NCBI GenBank assembly: GCA_965222655.1
Contig: CBDCUP010000022.1
Location: forward strand, 124,001 to 188,000
DNA length: 64,000 nucleotides
From: CAUZIZ01 sp965222655
GTDB lineage: Bacteria > Acidobacteriota > UBA6911 > RPQK01 > JAJDTT01
Direction: 5' to 3'
Shown: positions 35,052-44,214 of the stretch, in pieces
How positions within the stretch are numbered: the stretch's first letter is position 1
Layout of the letters: every line of letters starts with the position of its first letter
Translations under genes and position numbers: made by a program
Notes under the pieces: generated by a model
What the model was told of the DNA's origin: nothing
The model's database searches: none
The model's input: only the letters and a program-made list of their open reading frames with translations

Positions 35052-35813
35052 ATGACATCCCTTTCCTTCAAACCCCGTGTCCCTGTCTTCGACGCCAATG
35101 TGAAGGTTGGAGACGCCCACGACGAAGTATCTCCCTGCCCTGACCGTGCCGGTCTGCTGGCTGAGATGGACACCCACAGCATCCAGCGAGCCGTCATCTA
35201 CCATGCCCTGGCGGACAAGACCAGTCCGGTGGACGCTAATCGGGCTCTGGAGGACTGGTTGGGAGACGACGGGCGCCTCTATCCACAGTGGGCTGCTCAC
35301 CCGACTAGCCGCTCTCTGGAGCAGCTTCGCGGGCTCCACGCCCAGGGCAGGGTCAGCAGTGTGCGCCTAGCGGGCCTGGACATTGTCGATTTCCCCTTTC
35401 GTCCCTGGTCCTACGATCCCCTGTTGAGCTGGCTGAGTCAGGAAGGCATTCCGCTCTGGCTAGCTCTGCCGGAAATGGATGCTGACGAGCTGGTCGGCAC
35501 ACTCCAGGCCTACCCGGATCTGGAGACAGTCCTGGTGGGGGCTCACTACATGCATGCCCTCTGGGCCCAGCCCATGATGAAGGCGCTGCCTCGAGCCCAT
35601 CTGGAGCTGAGCCGCTTCGAACCCATCGGGCAGCTGGAAGATCTACTGGACGAATTTGGAGCGGGGCGTTTCGTCTTCGGATCCTGGTATTGGAGACTGG
35701 CCATGGGGCCGATGCTTTTCTACCTCCACCACGTGGGGCTGTCAGACGACGATCTGGCCCTCATCTGCGAGGGCAATCTGGTGAGAATCCTGGGGAAGCA
35801 AGCCAATGATTGA
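35052..35813 (+). CDS. Amidohydrolase-fold protein lacking the metal-binding HxH
   Basis: A 253-aa protein with the layout of a small Amidohydro_2 barrel but without its first metal motif. Where the family has D-x-H-x-H this reads VFDANVKVGD, and the C-terminal FGSD is FGSW. It overlaps the next gene, an intact-looking relative, by 8 bp. It may therefore be an inactive partner or regulatory subunit. The start at 35052 has GAGGAG six bases upstream and is preferred to the in-frame start at 35016. Confidence 0.65.
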   Translation: MTSLSFKPRVPVFDANVKVGDAHDEVSPCPDRAGLLAEMDTHSIQRAVIYHALADKTSPVDANRALEDWLGDDGRLYPQWAAHPTSRSLEQLRGLHAQGRVSSVRLAGLDIVDFPFRPWSYDPLLSWLSQEGIPLWLALPEMDADELVGTLQAYPDLETVLVGAHYMHALWAQPMMKALPRAHLELSRFEPIGQLEDLLDEFGAGRFVFGSWYWRLAMGPMLFYLHHVGLSDDDLALICEGNLVRILGKQAND

Positions 35814-36558
35814 AGGAGTACGAGTCATCGACTTCCACGGACATGTGGGATCCAACGACATCATGGGAATGGTCGACGATCCGGATCTGATGCTTCACGC
35901 GATGGACGCCTGCGGCATCGACGTCTCCTGTTTGTTCAACATCTATTATCCGAGCGGGCCCACGGGCAATGACATGACCGCGCAATTCGTTGCCCGCCAC
36001 CCCGAGCGCTTCGTCGGCTTTGCCTACGTCAGTCCGCTGACGCCGGCCGCCGCCATGGTTGCCGAGCTGGAAAGGGCGATTGACACCCTCAAGCTGGTCG
36101 CGATCAAGCTCTACCCTCCCTTCGTTCCCTGGTCTTTGGATCAGCCCCAGTGGGATCCCATTTACAAGTTCGCTGACCAGAGAGGTTTGTTGATCATTCA
36201 CCACACCGGAAGCGAGCCCCAGGCCTTTCCGAAATATCTGGCCGACGTAGCACCCCGATTTCCGCGAGCCAAGTTCGTTTCAGGCCACTCGGGGAACACT
36301 CCGGAGCACCGGGCGCAAGCCATCGCTGCGGCGAACGCCAACCCCAACGTCTATCTGGAGACGTGCTCCACCTTTCGGACACCCGGAGTCATAGAGCAGT
36401 TGGTCTCTGAAGCGGGAGCCGACAGGGTGCTGTTCGGCTCGGACACGCCCCTGATGGATCCTCGGCCCCAATTGGGGAAAATCATCACCGCCCAGATCTC
36501 GAGCGAGGACAAGGCCCAGGTCCTGGGAGGTAATGCCGCCAGGATCTTGGGGATCTAG
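35806..36558 (+). CDS. Amidohydrolase family protein (Amidohydro_2)
   Basis: A 250-aa TIM-barrel hydrolase or decarboxylase. IDFHGHVGS holds the metal-binding HxH, AIKLYPPF the Lys region, IIHHTGSEPQ and FVSGHSGN the further His, and LFGSDTPL the catalytic Asp. NAARILGI is the normal C-terminal end of the family. It overlaps the upstream HxH-less relative, so the two are probably co-translated. A FAH-family gene 109 bp downstream suggests an aromatic or keto-acid breakdown route, but the substrate is not readable. Confidence 0.82.
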   Translation: MIEGVRVIDFHGHVGSNDIMGMVDDPDLMLHAMDACGIDVSCLFNIYYPSGPTGNDMTAQFVARHPERFVGFAYVSPLTPAAAMVAELERAIDTLKLVAIKLYPPFVPWSLDQPQWDPIYKFADQRGLLIIHHTGSEPQAFPKYLADVAPRFPRAKFVSGHSGNTPEHRAQAIAAANANPNVYLETCSTFRTPGVIEQLVSEAGADRVLFGSDTPLMDPRPQLGKIITAQISSEDKAQVLGGNAARILGI

Positions 36559-36574
36559 AGTCCTTCAGAAAGAA

Positions 36575-36657
36575 CGTGGCTTCGGTCTCCAGGCCGAAGT
36601 ATCTTTATCTTTCGAGCCTCTGGCTCGATGAACGGCGGTCCGGAGACCGCCGCCACG
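36575..36657 (+). repeat. Repeat D copy 1: two-part hairpin
   Basis: Outer arms CGTGGC and GCCACG enclose CTTCGGTCTCCAGGCCGAAG-type and GAGCC/GGCTC stems. The same design recurs at 37639-37715, 47297-47373 and 63327-63410. Here it forms the leader of the FAH gene, and an ATG within it (36628) extends the FAH frame by 13 residues that belong to the repeat. Confidence 0.75.
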
Positions 36658-36666
36658 GGTGAAGCG

Positions 36667-37629
36667 ATGAAACTAGCGACCTGCTCAACATCGACCAAGA
36701 CTTTCCTGGGCGCGGTGGTCGAGGACCAGCTCGTAGTCGACCTCGAGGGAGCAGACCGACGTCTTGCACGTCAGGAAAAGCGCCCGGCTCACTCGTTTCT
36801 AGGCGATATGCTGGAGTTCCTGGGAGCAGGCCAGAAGGGCAGGTCGGCCGCAAAAAAGGCGCTGAATGCCACGCTCGCAGGGGCGGGCAACAATCCCGAC
36901 GGCAAGATCACCTTCCAGCTGAGCCGGATCCAGCTCAGGGCTCCACTAGTGCCCCGTAAACTGCTATGTCTGTCTGGTAATTACCAGGACCACATAGAGG
37001 AAGGGGGCGGCAAGATGGCGGTTCAGGACAAGGAAACGCCTCGCTTCTTCATGAAACCCGCCACCACTACGGTCATCGGACCCGGCGAGCGTATTCTCAT
37101 TCCACCCGTGGCGACCGCCATCGACTGGGAAGGTGAACTGGCAGTGGTGATTGGCCGCAAGACCAAGCGCGTTTCCGCTTCCGAGGCACTTCGCTACGTG
37201 GCAGGCTATACCGTCATGAACGACGTCTCCGAGCGAAAGCTAAGGATCAAGAGTCGCAGCGAGGATCGTGACGAGGACATATGGTTCGACTGGCTCAACG
37301 GAAAATGGCTGGACACGTTCGCCCCTTTGGGACCGTGGATCGTCACCTCGGATGAGATCCCCGATCCTCAGTCACTGGAGATCAGCACCTACGTCAATGG
37401 GGATCGCAAGCAGCACAATAGTACCGCCCAGATGTTGGTTCCGGTGGCAGATCTGATCGAATATATCTCAGCCATCGTCACCCTGGAGCCAGGGGACATC
37501 ATCAGTACCGGCACCGTCTCGGGCGTGGGGAACACGACCGGCGAATATCTTCAGCCTGGCGACAGGGTGGAGGTCAAGATCTCCCAGATCGGCGTCCTCC
37601 GCAATCGGGTCGCATCCAGCAAGAAATAG
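36667..37629 (+). CDS. Fumarylacetoacetate hydrolase (FAH) family protein
   Basis: A 320-aa enzyme of the FAH superfamily, whose members hydrolyse or decarboxylate 2-oxo acid derivatives such as fumarylacetoacetate or 2-hydroxyhepta-2,4-diene-1,7-dioate. LCLSGNYQDHIEEGG, the metal site IDWEGELAVVIG, YTVMNDVSERK and EPGDIISTGTVSGVG are all characteristic. I start at ATG 36667 because upstream residues derive from repeat D1. The gene is flanked on both sides by repeat D copies. The upstream amidohydrolases are on the same strand. Confidence 0.88.
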   Translation: MKLATCSTSTKTFLGAVVEDQLVVDLEGADRRLARQEKRPAHSFLGDMLEFLGAGQKGRSAAKKALNATLAGAGNNPDGKITFQLSRIQLRAPLVPRKLLCLSGNYQDHIEEGGGKMAVQDKETPRFFMKPATTTVIGPGERILIPPVATAIDWEGELAVVIGRKTKRVSASEALRYVAGYTVMNDVSERKLRIKSRSEDRDEDIWFDWLNGKWLDTFAPLGPWIVTSDEIPDPQSLEISTYVNGDRKQHNSTAQMLVPVADLIEYISAIVTLEPGDIISTGTVSGVGNTTGEYLQPGDRVEVKISQIGVLRNRVASSKK

Positions 37630-37638
37630 GGAGTTCGG

Positions 37639-37715
37639 CGTAGCGGTGGGCTCCAGGCCGCCGTGTGTCGAGCTAGGCTCGACCGCTTTGCTTCGGCCTG
37701 GAGGCCAAAGCTACG
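37639..37715 (+). repeat. Repeat D copy 2
   Basis: Arms CGTAGC and GCTACG, compared with CGTGG and CCACG in the other copies, so the stem changes on both sides together. It holds an inner TCGAGC-TAG-GCTCGA hairpin also seen in copy 3. It lies between the FAH gene and the convergent serine hydrolase gene. Confidence 0.75.
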
Positions 37716-37716
37716 T

Positions 37717-39051
37717 CTAATCATCCACGGCCTGGCCCACCAGGAGTCGGAATTTCCAGCCGCTGTCATCGACAGCGTCCCGAGTCTGTTTCATCAGGAC
37801 GCCAATGAGATTTTCGCGCGGGTCGGCGAAGTATTGAGTGTTGAAATACCCTCCCCATTCAAACGTGCCGTAACTGCCCAATCCCCCCTTGGCATGCCCC
37901 TTCTCCGAAAGGACGCCAAAGGCGAGCCCATAGTCGCCGAGGCCAGAAAGGTCACCGACTTGATTGATCATGATCGTTTCGACGGTGGTCCGGCTCAGGA
38001 TGCGGATGCCGTTCAGTTCGCCGCCGTTGAGGTACATCTGCAGGAACGTCGCATAATCTCGGGCCGTGCTGCACAGCCCGGCGCCGCCGGAGAAGAAGGT
38101 CTTCGCGCCTTTGATGGGATAGTCGGGATCATAGAAGGTTACCGGATACGGCACCCATCTGGCGTTCTCCGGTTTCTGTACCGGAACCAAACGGCCGGCC
38201 TTGTCCGCCGGAAGATAGAACGCGGTGTCCTTCATGCCCAGTGGTTCAAAAAGACGCTCGCGCAGAAAGACGTCGAAGGGCATTCCCGAAACGATCTCGA
38301 TGAAATACCCCAGCACATCGAGGCCTTCACTATAGGTGAATTTCTCGCCCGGATGATGGTGCAAGGGCAGCTTCGCGAGCTTCTTGACACTCTCCGCGAT
38401 AGTTACCGACTCGGTGGTGAACAGGTCCGTGACGCCGGCCTTCTGGTAGATCTTCCGGAACCGCTCGTCGCCGTCGATCACACCGTAGCCAATACCCGAC
38501 GTATGGGTCAGCAGGTGGCGGACGGTAATGGCGGTGCGAGCCGGTTCCGTGGTCCAGGTCACGTCTGCTTCGTTGAACGTCCTCAGGACACCGGCGTCCT
38601 TGAACTCCGGGATGGATCTCGAGATCGGGTCGTCGAGCTGAAAGCGACCTTCCTCCCACAACATCATCACGGCTGTGGCGGTAATGGCCTTTGACTGCGA
38701 AGCAATCCGGAAAATGTCGTCCCTCTTCAGGGCGCGGTTCGTGACCCTGTCGGCCAGGCCGAATGCTTTGTAGTAGACAATCTTCCCGTGGCGCGCCACC
38801 AACGCGACCACGCCGGGTATTGTGCCCTCTTCGACGGCTTGCGTGCACATCGCCTCGATGCGGGCCAGACGTTGGACCGACATCCCAACGCCCTCTGGCG
38901 AGGATTCGACTAGGGGAGGAGAATGCTGGCCAGATTTTGTCTGGGCGACGCCAGGCAGCGTCGGGAAGACGAGAAATGCTGCCAGAAAAAGTCCGGCGAG
39001 GATCGGCACTCGAGCAGCGCAGCGCAAGGTTTTGTCAGATTTGGCTTCCAT
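37717..39051 (-). CDS. Secreted serine hydrolase, beta-lactamase/penicillin-binding family
   Basis: A 444-aa protein with a signal peptide (about 1-36) and a class C beta-lactamase-like fold (about 60-435). FRIASQSKAITATAVM carries the SxxK pair (SQSK); FTYSEGLDVLGYFIE holds the catalytic Tyr (YSE in place of YxN). HLLTHTSGIGYG is the family's HTSG motif. Such proteins include esterases, D-peptidases and true lactamases; the sequence does not separate these. Periplasmic by signal peptide. Monocistronic, convergent with the FAH gene. Confidence 0.85.
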   Translation of the reverse strand: MEAKSDKTLRCAARVPILAGLFLAAFLVFPTLPGVAQTKSGQHSPPLVESSPEGVGMSVQRLARIEAMCTQAVEEGTIPGVVALVARHGKIVYYKAFGLADRVTNRALKRDDIFRIASQSKAITATAVMMLWEEGRFQLDDPISRSIPEFKDAGVLRTFNEADVTWTTEPARTAITVRHLLTHTSGIGYGVIDGDERFRKIYQKAGVTDLFTTESVTIAESVKKLAKLPLHHHPGEKFTYSEGLDVLGYFIEIVSGMPFDVFLRERLFEPLGMKDTAFYLPADKAGRLVPVQKPENARWVPYPVTFYDPDYPIKGAKTFFSGGAGLCSTARDYATFLQMYLNGGELNGIRILSRTTVETIMINQVGDLSGLGDYGLAFGVLSEKGHAKGGLGSYGTFEWGGYFNTQYFADPRENLIGVLMKQTRDAVDDSGWKFRLLVGQAVDD

Positions 39052-39072
39052 ACCGTTGGATCTTATTCTCCC

Positions 39073-40371
39073 TTACGACACAGGGCAGGGATGGCCGGTC
39101 TGGGCGGCCTCGTAGAGCAGTTCCACCGGGTGTTGAACCGGGATACGGATATCCTGGGACGACAGCCCATACTGGATCTGCAGGATGCAGCCCGGATTCG
39201 CAGTGGCGATGCGGTCGGGCTTGGTGCTCAGGATCTCCTCCAGCTTCATTCCCAATAGCTCCTCGGACATCTCGGGTTGGAGCAGGTTATAGATGCCGGC
39301 ACTGCCACAGCAGCGGTCCGAGTTGGGCACCTCTAGCAACGACAGGTGGGGAATCTGCTCCAGGAGCTGCCGGGGCTGCGATCCGACCTGTTGGCCATGG
39401 AGCAGATGGCAGGCATCGTCGTAGGCAACTCGCTCTGGTATCGCTCCCAGGCTCCAGGAAGGCTCGACCTCGCTCAGGAACTCTAAGATATCCTTCACCT
39501 TGTGGGCGAATCCGTGGGCGGCTTCGGAGTGGGGATCAGAGTCCTCGATCAAATGGTCCCACTCCTTCATGGAGGCAGCACAACCGGCGGAGTTGACGAT
39601 GATGGCGTCGAGCTCCTGCCAGGGGAAGGCCTCCAGATTGCGGATCGCCAGGGTGCGAGCCATCTCGCGGTCCCCGGCATGGGAGTGCAAGGCGCCGCAA
39701 CAGGACTGCGAGGGTGGCAGGATCACGTCACAGCCCGCCAGGCGTAGCATCTCGATGCTGGCGTGGTGAACCTGGGGAAAAATCAGGGGCATGATGCAGC
39801 CGGTGAGAAAGCCGACCCGGTAGCGAGAGCTCCCGTAAGCTGCATAGGAAGAATCGAAGCTCCTGAGAGGAGGGATCTGAGGGAGCTTTTTTTCGGATGC
39901 ATAGAGTCCGGGAAACAGGCGCGATAGAAAAGTAGCTGTGCGCACCAGCCGCTGCAATCCTACTTGTTGGTAAAAACGTAGCGCTCGCCCCGCCTGTCTG
40001 AGCAGACCGTTCGCGGGAAGCAAACGACGAAAGACGAATCGCTGCAGAAGAGGCGGGGGCTTTTCTTCGTAGATCCGAGCCCGGGTTTCATTGAGCATCA
40101 CCTCATAGCGGACCCCCGAGGGACAAGCTGTTTCACAGGCTCGGCACCCGAGGCAGCAATCCAGGTGCCCGATGAAGGTCTCGTCTAGAGGAATACGCCC
40201 CGCCTCGAGAGCCTTCATCAGATAGATCCGGCCCCGGGGCGAATCATTCTCGTCTCCCAGAACCTGATAGGTGGGACACCTGGGCACACAGAAGCCGCAG
40301 TGGATACAGTCCAGGTTGATGTCGAAGGGATCCTTGACCTTGACGTCAGTGTTGATTTGCTCAGTTTCCAT
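39073..40371 (-). CDS. glcF: Glycolate oxidase iron-sulfur subunit (GlcF-like)
   Basis: A 432-aa protein with two 4Fe-4S motifs at the N-terminus (CIHCGFCVPRCP and CLGCRACETACP) and two CCG-type cysteine-rich domains (SCCGALHSHAG near 215 and DRCCGSAGIYN near 360). It passes electrons from the flavin subunits of glycolate or lactate oxidase to the respiratory chain. The partner glcD/glcE genes are not in this window. ATG 40371 is used; a GTG at 40395 would add eight residues. No clear ribosome-binding site distinguishes them. Confidence 0.88.
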   Translation of the reverse strand: METEQINTDVKVKDPFDINLDCIHCGFCVPRCPTYQVLGDENDSPRGRIYLMKALEAGRIPLDETFIGHLDCCLGCRACETACPSGVRYEVMLNETRARIYEEKPPPLLQRFVFRRLLPANGLLRQAGRALRFYQQVGLQRLVRTATFLSRLFPGLYASEKKLPQIPPLRSFDSSYAAYGSSRYRVGFLTGCIMPLIFPQVHHASIEMLRLAGCDVILPPSQSCCGALHSHAGDREMARTLAIRNLEAFPWQELDAIIVNSAGCAASMKEWDHLIEDSDPHSEAAHGFAHKVKDILEFLSEVEPSWSLGAIPERVAYDDACHLLHGQQVGSQPRQLLEQIPHLSLLEVPNSDRCCGSAGIYNLLQPEMSEELLGMKLEEILSTKPDRIATANPGCILQIQYGLSSQDIRIPVQHPVELLYEAAQTGHPCPVS

Positions 40372-40544
40372 CACGTTACGCGAGGAGAATGCCACCTTAA
40401 GCTGAAACCTGATAGGTCTCGCATTCAGTTCGGAGCTCCTTTGCTCGGTGTTCTGCAGTTTGTGATAGGGGCCGCCACCTGACAGAGCGTTGACCGTCGT
40501 AGGATGGGCACGGAGCTATCGTTGTTCGTGGTTCGAGACAACCA

Positions 40545-40595
40545 AGGTTTCTTTCTCGAATGGGGCCAGCGCGGCCATGGGCCTGACCAATCTCT
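40545..40595 (+). repeat. Repeat C copy 3 (partial)
   Basis: Begins AAGGTTTCTTTCTCGAATGG and runs through GGCC..GGGCCTGACCAATC, losing the final GAAACTTC. A decayed half of repeat B (GTAGGATGGGCAC, 40499-40511) lies just upstream. Confidence 0.6.
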
Positions 40596-40598
40596 AAC

Positions 40599-41180
40599 CT
40601 ACGCTTCCCGTTCCGTTATCCACCGCTTCACTTCGGGTAATTTGTGAGCCAGCAGAGTCTGGAGCAATCGGTCCGCTTCCTGCTCGATCACGAACAACTG
40701 CCGATTCCTGGGCTTGATGAACCCCGCCTCGATGGCCCCCTCAAACAACTGGATCAGAGGATCATAGTAGCCGGCGACATTCAGAATCCCCACCGGCTTC
40801 CGGTGGATCCCTAGTTGCGCCCAGGTGATCATCTCCAAGAGCTCCTCGAAGCTTCCGAAGCCGCCGGGAAGCGCCACAAAGGCGTCCGCCAACCGGGCCA
40901 TCATCGACTTCCGCTCGTGCATGCTCGAGACCACATGCATTTCAGTCAAACCGTCGTGAGCGACCTCCTTGGACGCCATCGCCTCGGGAATCACGCCGAC
41001 CACCTTGCCTCCGCCAGTCAGGACCGAATCGGCAACGGCCCCCATCAAGCCGATGCTGGCCCCGCCATAGACCAGGTCGAGTCCACGCTCGGCCAGCACC
41101 CGACCCAATTGAATGGCTGCCTCCAGAAAGAGAGGACTGTTGCCGGTCTTCGATCCACAGAAGACACAGATCCGATTCAT
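40599..41180 (-). CDS. LOG family protein (TIGR00730 Rossmann fold)
   Basis: A 193-aa cytosolic protein related to cytokinin riboside 5'-monophosphate phosphoribohydrolase. The nucleotide-binding start VFCGSKTGN and the family signature PGGFGSFEELLE (PGGxGTxxE) near 100-111 are both present, with GGASIGLMG near 40. Bacterial members split AMP-type nucleotides into base and ribose 5-phosphate. It lies just after hemW on the same strand, in the run lepA-hemW-LOG, probably co-transcribed. Confidence 0.9.
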   Translation of the reverse strand: MNRICVFCGSKTGNSPLFLEAAIQLGRVLAERGLDLVYGGASIGLMGAVADSVLTGGGKVVGVIPEAMASKEVAHDGLTEMHVVSSMHERKSMMARLADAFVALPGGFGSFEELLEMITWAQLGIHRKPVGILNVAGYYDPLIQLFEGAIEAGFIKPRNRQLFVIEQEADRLLQTLLAHKLPEVKRWITEREA

Positions 41181-41183
41181 GGT

Positions 41184-42377
41184 TCATGACCTCAGGGGCA
41201 CAGGCTCCTCCGTGGGCAAGAACTCGGCACAGACTTCGGCCGCCACCAGCTTCCCCTTACGAGTGAGCCTGGCGTGGTCATCCTCAAACTCGATCAGTTT
41301 CTGACCGCTCAAGAGCTGGAAGGAGTCCGCATACTCTTCGACCACATCGCAGCCGTATCGAAGAGAAAGAGACCCCAGTGAAACACCCGTTTGAGTGTGC
41401 AGCCCCAGCATAAGTTCTTCGCCCAAGGCTTCCCTGCCCTCCAGGCGCTCCTCGGTCGCCCTGGAAACTTCGCCATTGGGAGCACTCCCCAAATAGTCGC
41501 CAAGAACAGCAGTATTGGTCCATCGAGTCCCCTCCAGGAACGAGGCCGCTCCAAGCCCGAAGCCCAGATAAGGCGAATAGTTCCAGTAACCAAGATTGTG
41601 AAGACACTCCCGTCCGGGCCGAGCGAAACTGGAGAGCTCGTATTGATCGAAACCGCCCTCCCGGGTCAGATCGAGGGCAGTCTCATACATGTCGGCGGTG
41701 CCTTCCCTATCGATTTCCTCCAGTTCTCCTCGTGAGCAGCGCTCTCCAAACTCGGTCCCTTCCTCAATCGTCAGACCGTAGATGGAGAGGTGCTCGGGAT
41801 CCAGGGCCAGCGCCTCTTCAAGGTCCAGCTGCCAGTGATCGAGAGACTGACCGGGCAGGGCGAAGAGCAGGTCGAGATTCACATTCTCGAATCCGGCTGC
41901 TCGGACCAATCGGTAGGACTGGAGCGAATCCTCGGCAGTGTGTGTACGGCTCAGAAGCTGCAGGTAGCGGTTCTGAAAAGACTGAACACCGAGGCTGATG
42001 CGGTTGAATCCGAGACGCGACATCCCGTCGAGCAACTCCGACGTGACTGTTTCCGGGTTGCACTCGATACTCCACTCGCAGGCGTTCTCGGTGACGAAGG
42101 TCTCCTGAACAGCGCGGATCAGGACTTCGAGCTCATGAATCGAGAGCTCGGAAGGCGTGCCGCCCCCTAAATAGACAGTATTGATGCTGCGGCCGCCGCA
42201 GGAACTCGTCCGGATCTCGCGCTCCAGCGCCCCAAGGTAGCCCAGACGGGCAGACAGGTCAAATCGACCCGCGACGTAGTCACAGTAAGGACACTTCTGA
42301 GGGCAGAAGGGGATGTGGACATAGAGGCCCAATCCCTCCGAACCCAGTGACAGGGCTGGCGTAGCACGATCAGTCAT
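41184..42377 (-). CDS. hemW: Radical SAM heme chaperone HemW (HemN-like)
   Basis: The 4Fe-4S motif CPQKCPYCD (CxxxCxxC) follows YVHIPFCPQ, the HemW/HemN start; YLGGGTPSEL binds SAM, and the C-terminal HemN domain runs from about 290. HemW delivers heme to respiratory proteins rather than oxidising coproporphyrinogen. At about 397 aa it matches HemW length. ATG 42377 overlaps the end of lepA (ATGACTGA); a GTG at 42395 is also possible. The lepA-hemW order is widely conserved. Confidence 0.9.
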   Translation of the reverse strand: MTDRATPALSLGSEGLGLYVHIPFCPQKCPYCDYVAGRFDLSARLGYLGALEREIRTSSCGGRSINTVYLGGGTPSELSIHELEVLIRAVQETFVTENACEWSIECNPETVTSELLDGMSRLGFNRISLGVQSFQNRYLQLLSRTHTAEDSLQSYRLVRAAGFENVNLDLLFALPGQSLDHWQLDLEEALALDPEHLSIYGLTIEEGTEFGERCSRGELEEIDREGTADMYETALDLTREGGFDQYELSSFARPGRECLHNLGYWNYSPYLGFGLGAASFLEGTRWTNTAVLGDYLGSAPNGEVSRATEERLEGREALGEELMLGLHTQTGVSLGSLSLRYGCDVVEEYADSFQLLSGQKLIEFEDDHARLTRKGKLVAAEVCAEFLPTEEPVPLRS

Positions 42378-44211
42378 TGCCAAGTCGCAGGACACTGAGG
42401 AAAGCTTCCTGAGGAATCTGGACTCTGCCCACCGCCTTCATCCTCTGCTTTCCCGACTTCTGTTTCTCCATCAACTTGCGCTTGCGCGTCACGTCTCCGC
42501 CGTAGCACTTGGCCAGCACGTTCTTCCTCAGGGCACTGACTCGCTCGGCGGCAATTATCTTCGAGCCCAGGGAAGCCTGCACCCGAATCTCGAAGAGCTG
42601 CCGCGGAAGGACCGTTTTCAATCGGCCTACCAATGCCTTGCCTCGGGGAAAGGCACGGTCCTTGTGGGTGATGAAACTGAGGGCATCGACCGGCTCGGAA
42701 TTGATGCGAATGTCCAGTTTCACCAACTTACCTTCGCGATAACCCAGAAAATCGTAGTCGAATGAGGCGTAGCCACGGGTGCGGCTCTTGAGCGTGTCGA
42801 AGAAGTCGAGAAGGATCTCCGCCAGCGGGAGCTGATAGGTCAACACCACCCGGTTGGTGCCACTGGATTCCATGCTATTGAAAGTGCCTCGGCGATCACT
42901 GCAGAGGTCCATGCAGGCGCCCATGTACTGGTTGGGGACCAGGATCGTCGCCATGATGAATGGCTCTTCCACCTTGGAAATGCTTCCCGCCTCGGGCCAG
43001 TGAGTCGGATTCTCGATGTGTACGACGGTTCCATCCACCAGGGTCAGCTGGTAGACAACCGATGGAGAGGTAGCGATCAGGTCCAGGTCGAACTCGCGTT
43101 CGAGCCGTTCCTGGACGATCTCGCTGTGGAGCAACCCCAGGAACCCACAACGAAAACCGAAACCCAGAGCGGCCGAGGTCTCCGGCTCGTACGCCAGGGC
43201 GGCATCGTTCAGCTGTAGCCGTGACAGGCCTTCGCGCAGATCCGTAAAGCGTTCGCTGTCCACTGGATAGAGACCGCAGAAGACCATGGGCTTCACCTGT
43301 TTGTAGCCGGCAAGTGGAGCCTCAGCGGGTCGGCCGGCACCGGTAACGGTGTCTCCCACGCGACAGTGGCCAATCGACTTGATCCCGGCGTGCAAAAAGC
43401 CGACCTGGCCTGCGCTTAGCCCCGAGGTGGAGCGCATCTGGGGAGCAAACACTCCCACGCCAGCCACTTCAGCCTCCCGGCCCGAAGCCATCATGCGTAG
43501 GCGCATGCCTGGCTGGATGGCTCCATCCACCACGCGGACGTAGGCGATGATGCCCAGATAGGGATCGAAATGACTGTCGAAGACCATGGCGCGCAAGGGA
43601 GCGTCTTCCTCCCCGCCAGGCGCAGGCACACGAGCCACTATGGCTTCCAGGACATCTTCAATCCCAATGCCTTCCTTGGCACTGACCAGGAGACATTCCG
43701 ACTCGTCGATCAAGAGGGTCTCAGCAATCTCCCTCTTCACACGCTCCGGGTCCGCTGCCGGCAGATCGATCTTGTTGATGACAGGTATGATGGTCAGGTT
43801 ACTGCCCAGGGCGAGATTCACGTTGGCTAGGGTCTGAGCCTCGACCCCCTGAACCGCATCGACCACCAACACGGCTCCTTCGCAGGCAGCCAGGCTGCGA
43901 GAAACTTCATAGGTGAAATCGACATGGCCCGGCGTGTCGATCAGGTTGAGCTCGAAGCCCTGTCCCTGCCGGGAGCGGTAATGGAGTCGTACCGCGGCCA
44001 TCTTGATGGTGATGCCACGTTCCCGCTCCAGCTCCATCTGATCCAGGACCTGCTCCCGCATGCGGCGGGAATCGAGGGCTCCGGTGGCGTCGAGAAAACG
44101 GTCCGCTAACGTCGACTTCCCGTGATCGATGTGGGCAATGATGCAGAAGTTGCGGGTATGAGAACGATCAGGCTGCGGCTCATCCCGGGAGCCTTCAATA
44201 GCTAAAGACAT
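42370..44211 (-). CDS. lepA: Elongation factor 4 (LepA)
   Basis: A ribosome-associated GTPase of 613 aa that back-translocates or helps ribosome biogenesis. The G1 motif AHIDHGKST is near 26-34, G3 DTPGHVDF near 95 and G4 NKIDLP near 149. The C-terminal LepA-specific domain ends with DVTRKRKLMEKQKSGKQRMK, the family's diagnostic tail. ATG 44211 gives the normal N-terminus. It leads the lepA-hemW-LOG run; the SDR gene stops 4 bp upstream, so it could belong to the same transcript. Confidence 0.97.
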   Translation of the reverse strand: MSLAIEGSRDEPQPDRSHTRNFCIIAHIDHGKSTLADRFLDATGALDSRRMREQVLDQMELERERGITIKMAAVRLHYRSRQGQGFELNLIDTPGHVDFTYEVSRSLAACEGAVLVVDAVQGVEAQTLANVNLALGSNLTIIPVINKIDLPAADPERVKREIAETLLIDESECLLVSAKEGIGIEDVLEAIVARVPAPGGEEDAPLRAMVFDSHFDPYLGIIAYVRVVDGAIQPGMRLRMMASGREAEVAGVGVFAPQMRSTSGLSAGQVGFLHAGIKSIGHCRVGDTVTGAGRPAEAPLAGYKQVKPMVFCGLYPVDSERFTDLREGLSRLQLNDAALAYEPETSAALGFGFRCGFLGLLHSEIVQERLEREFDLDLIATSPSVVYQLTLVDGTVVHIENPTHWPEAGSISKVEEPFIMATILVPNQYMGACMDLCSDRRGTFNSMESSGTNRVVLTYQLPLAEILLDFFDTLKSRTRGYASFDYDFLGYREGKLVKLDIRINSEPVDALSFITHKDRAFPRGKALVGRLKTVLPRQLFEIRVQASLGSKIIAAERVSALRKNVLAKCYGGDVTRKRKLMEKQKSGKQRMKAVGRVQIPQEAFLSVLRLGND

Positions 44212-44214
44212 GAA

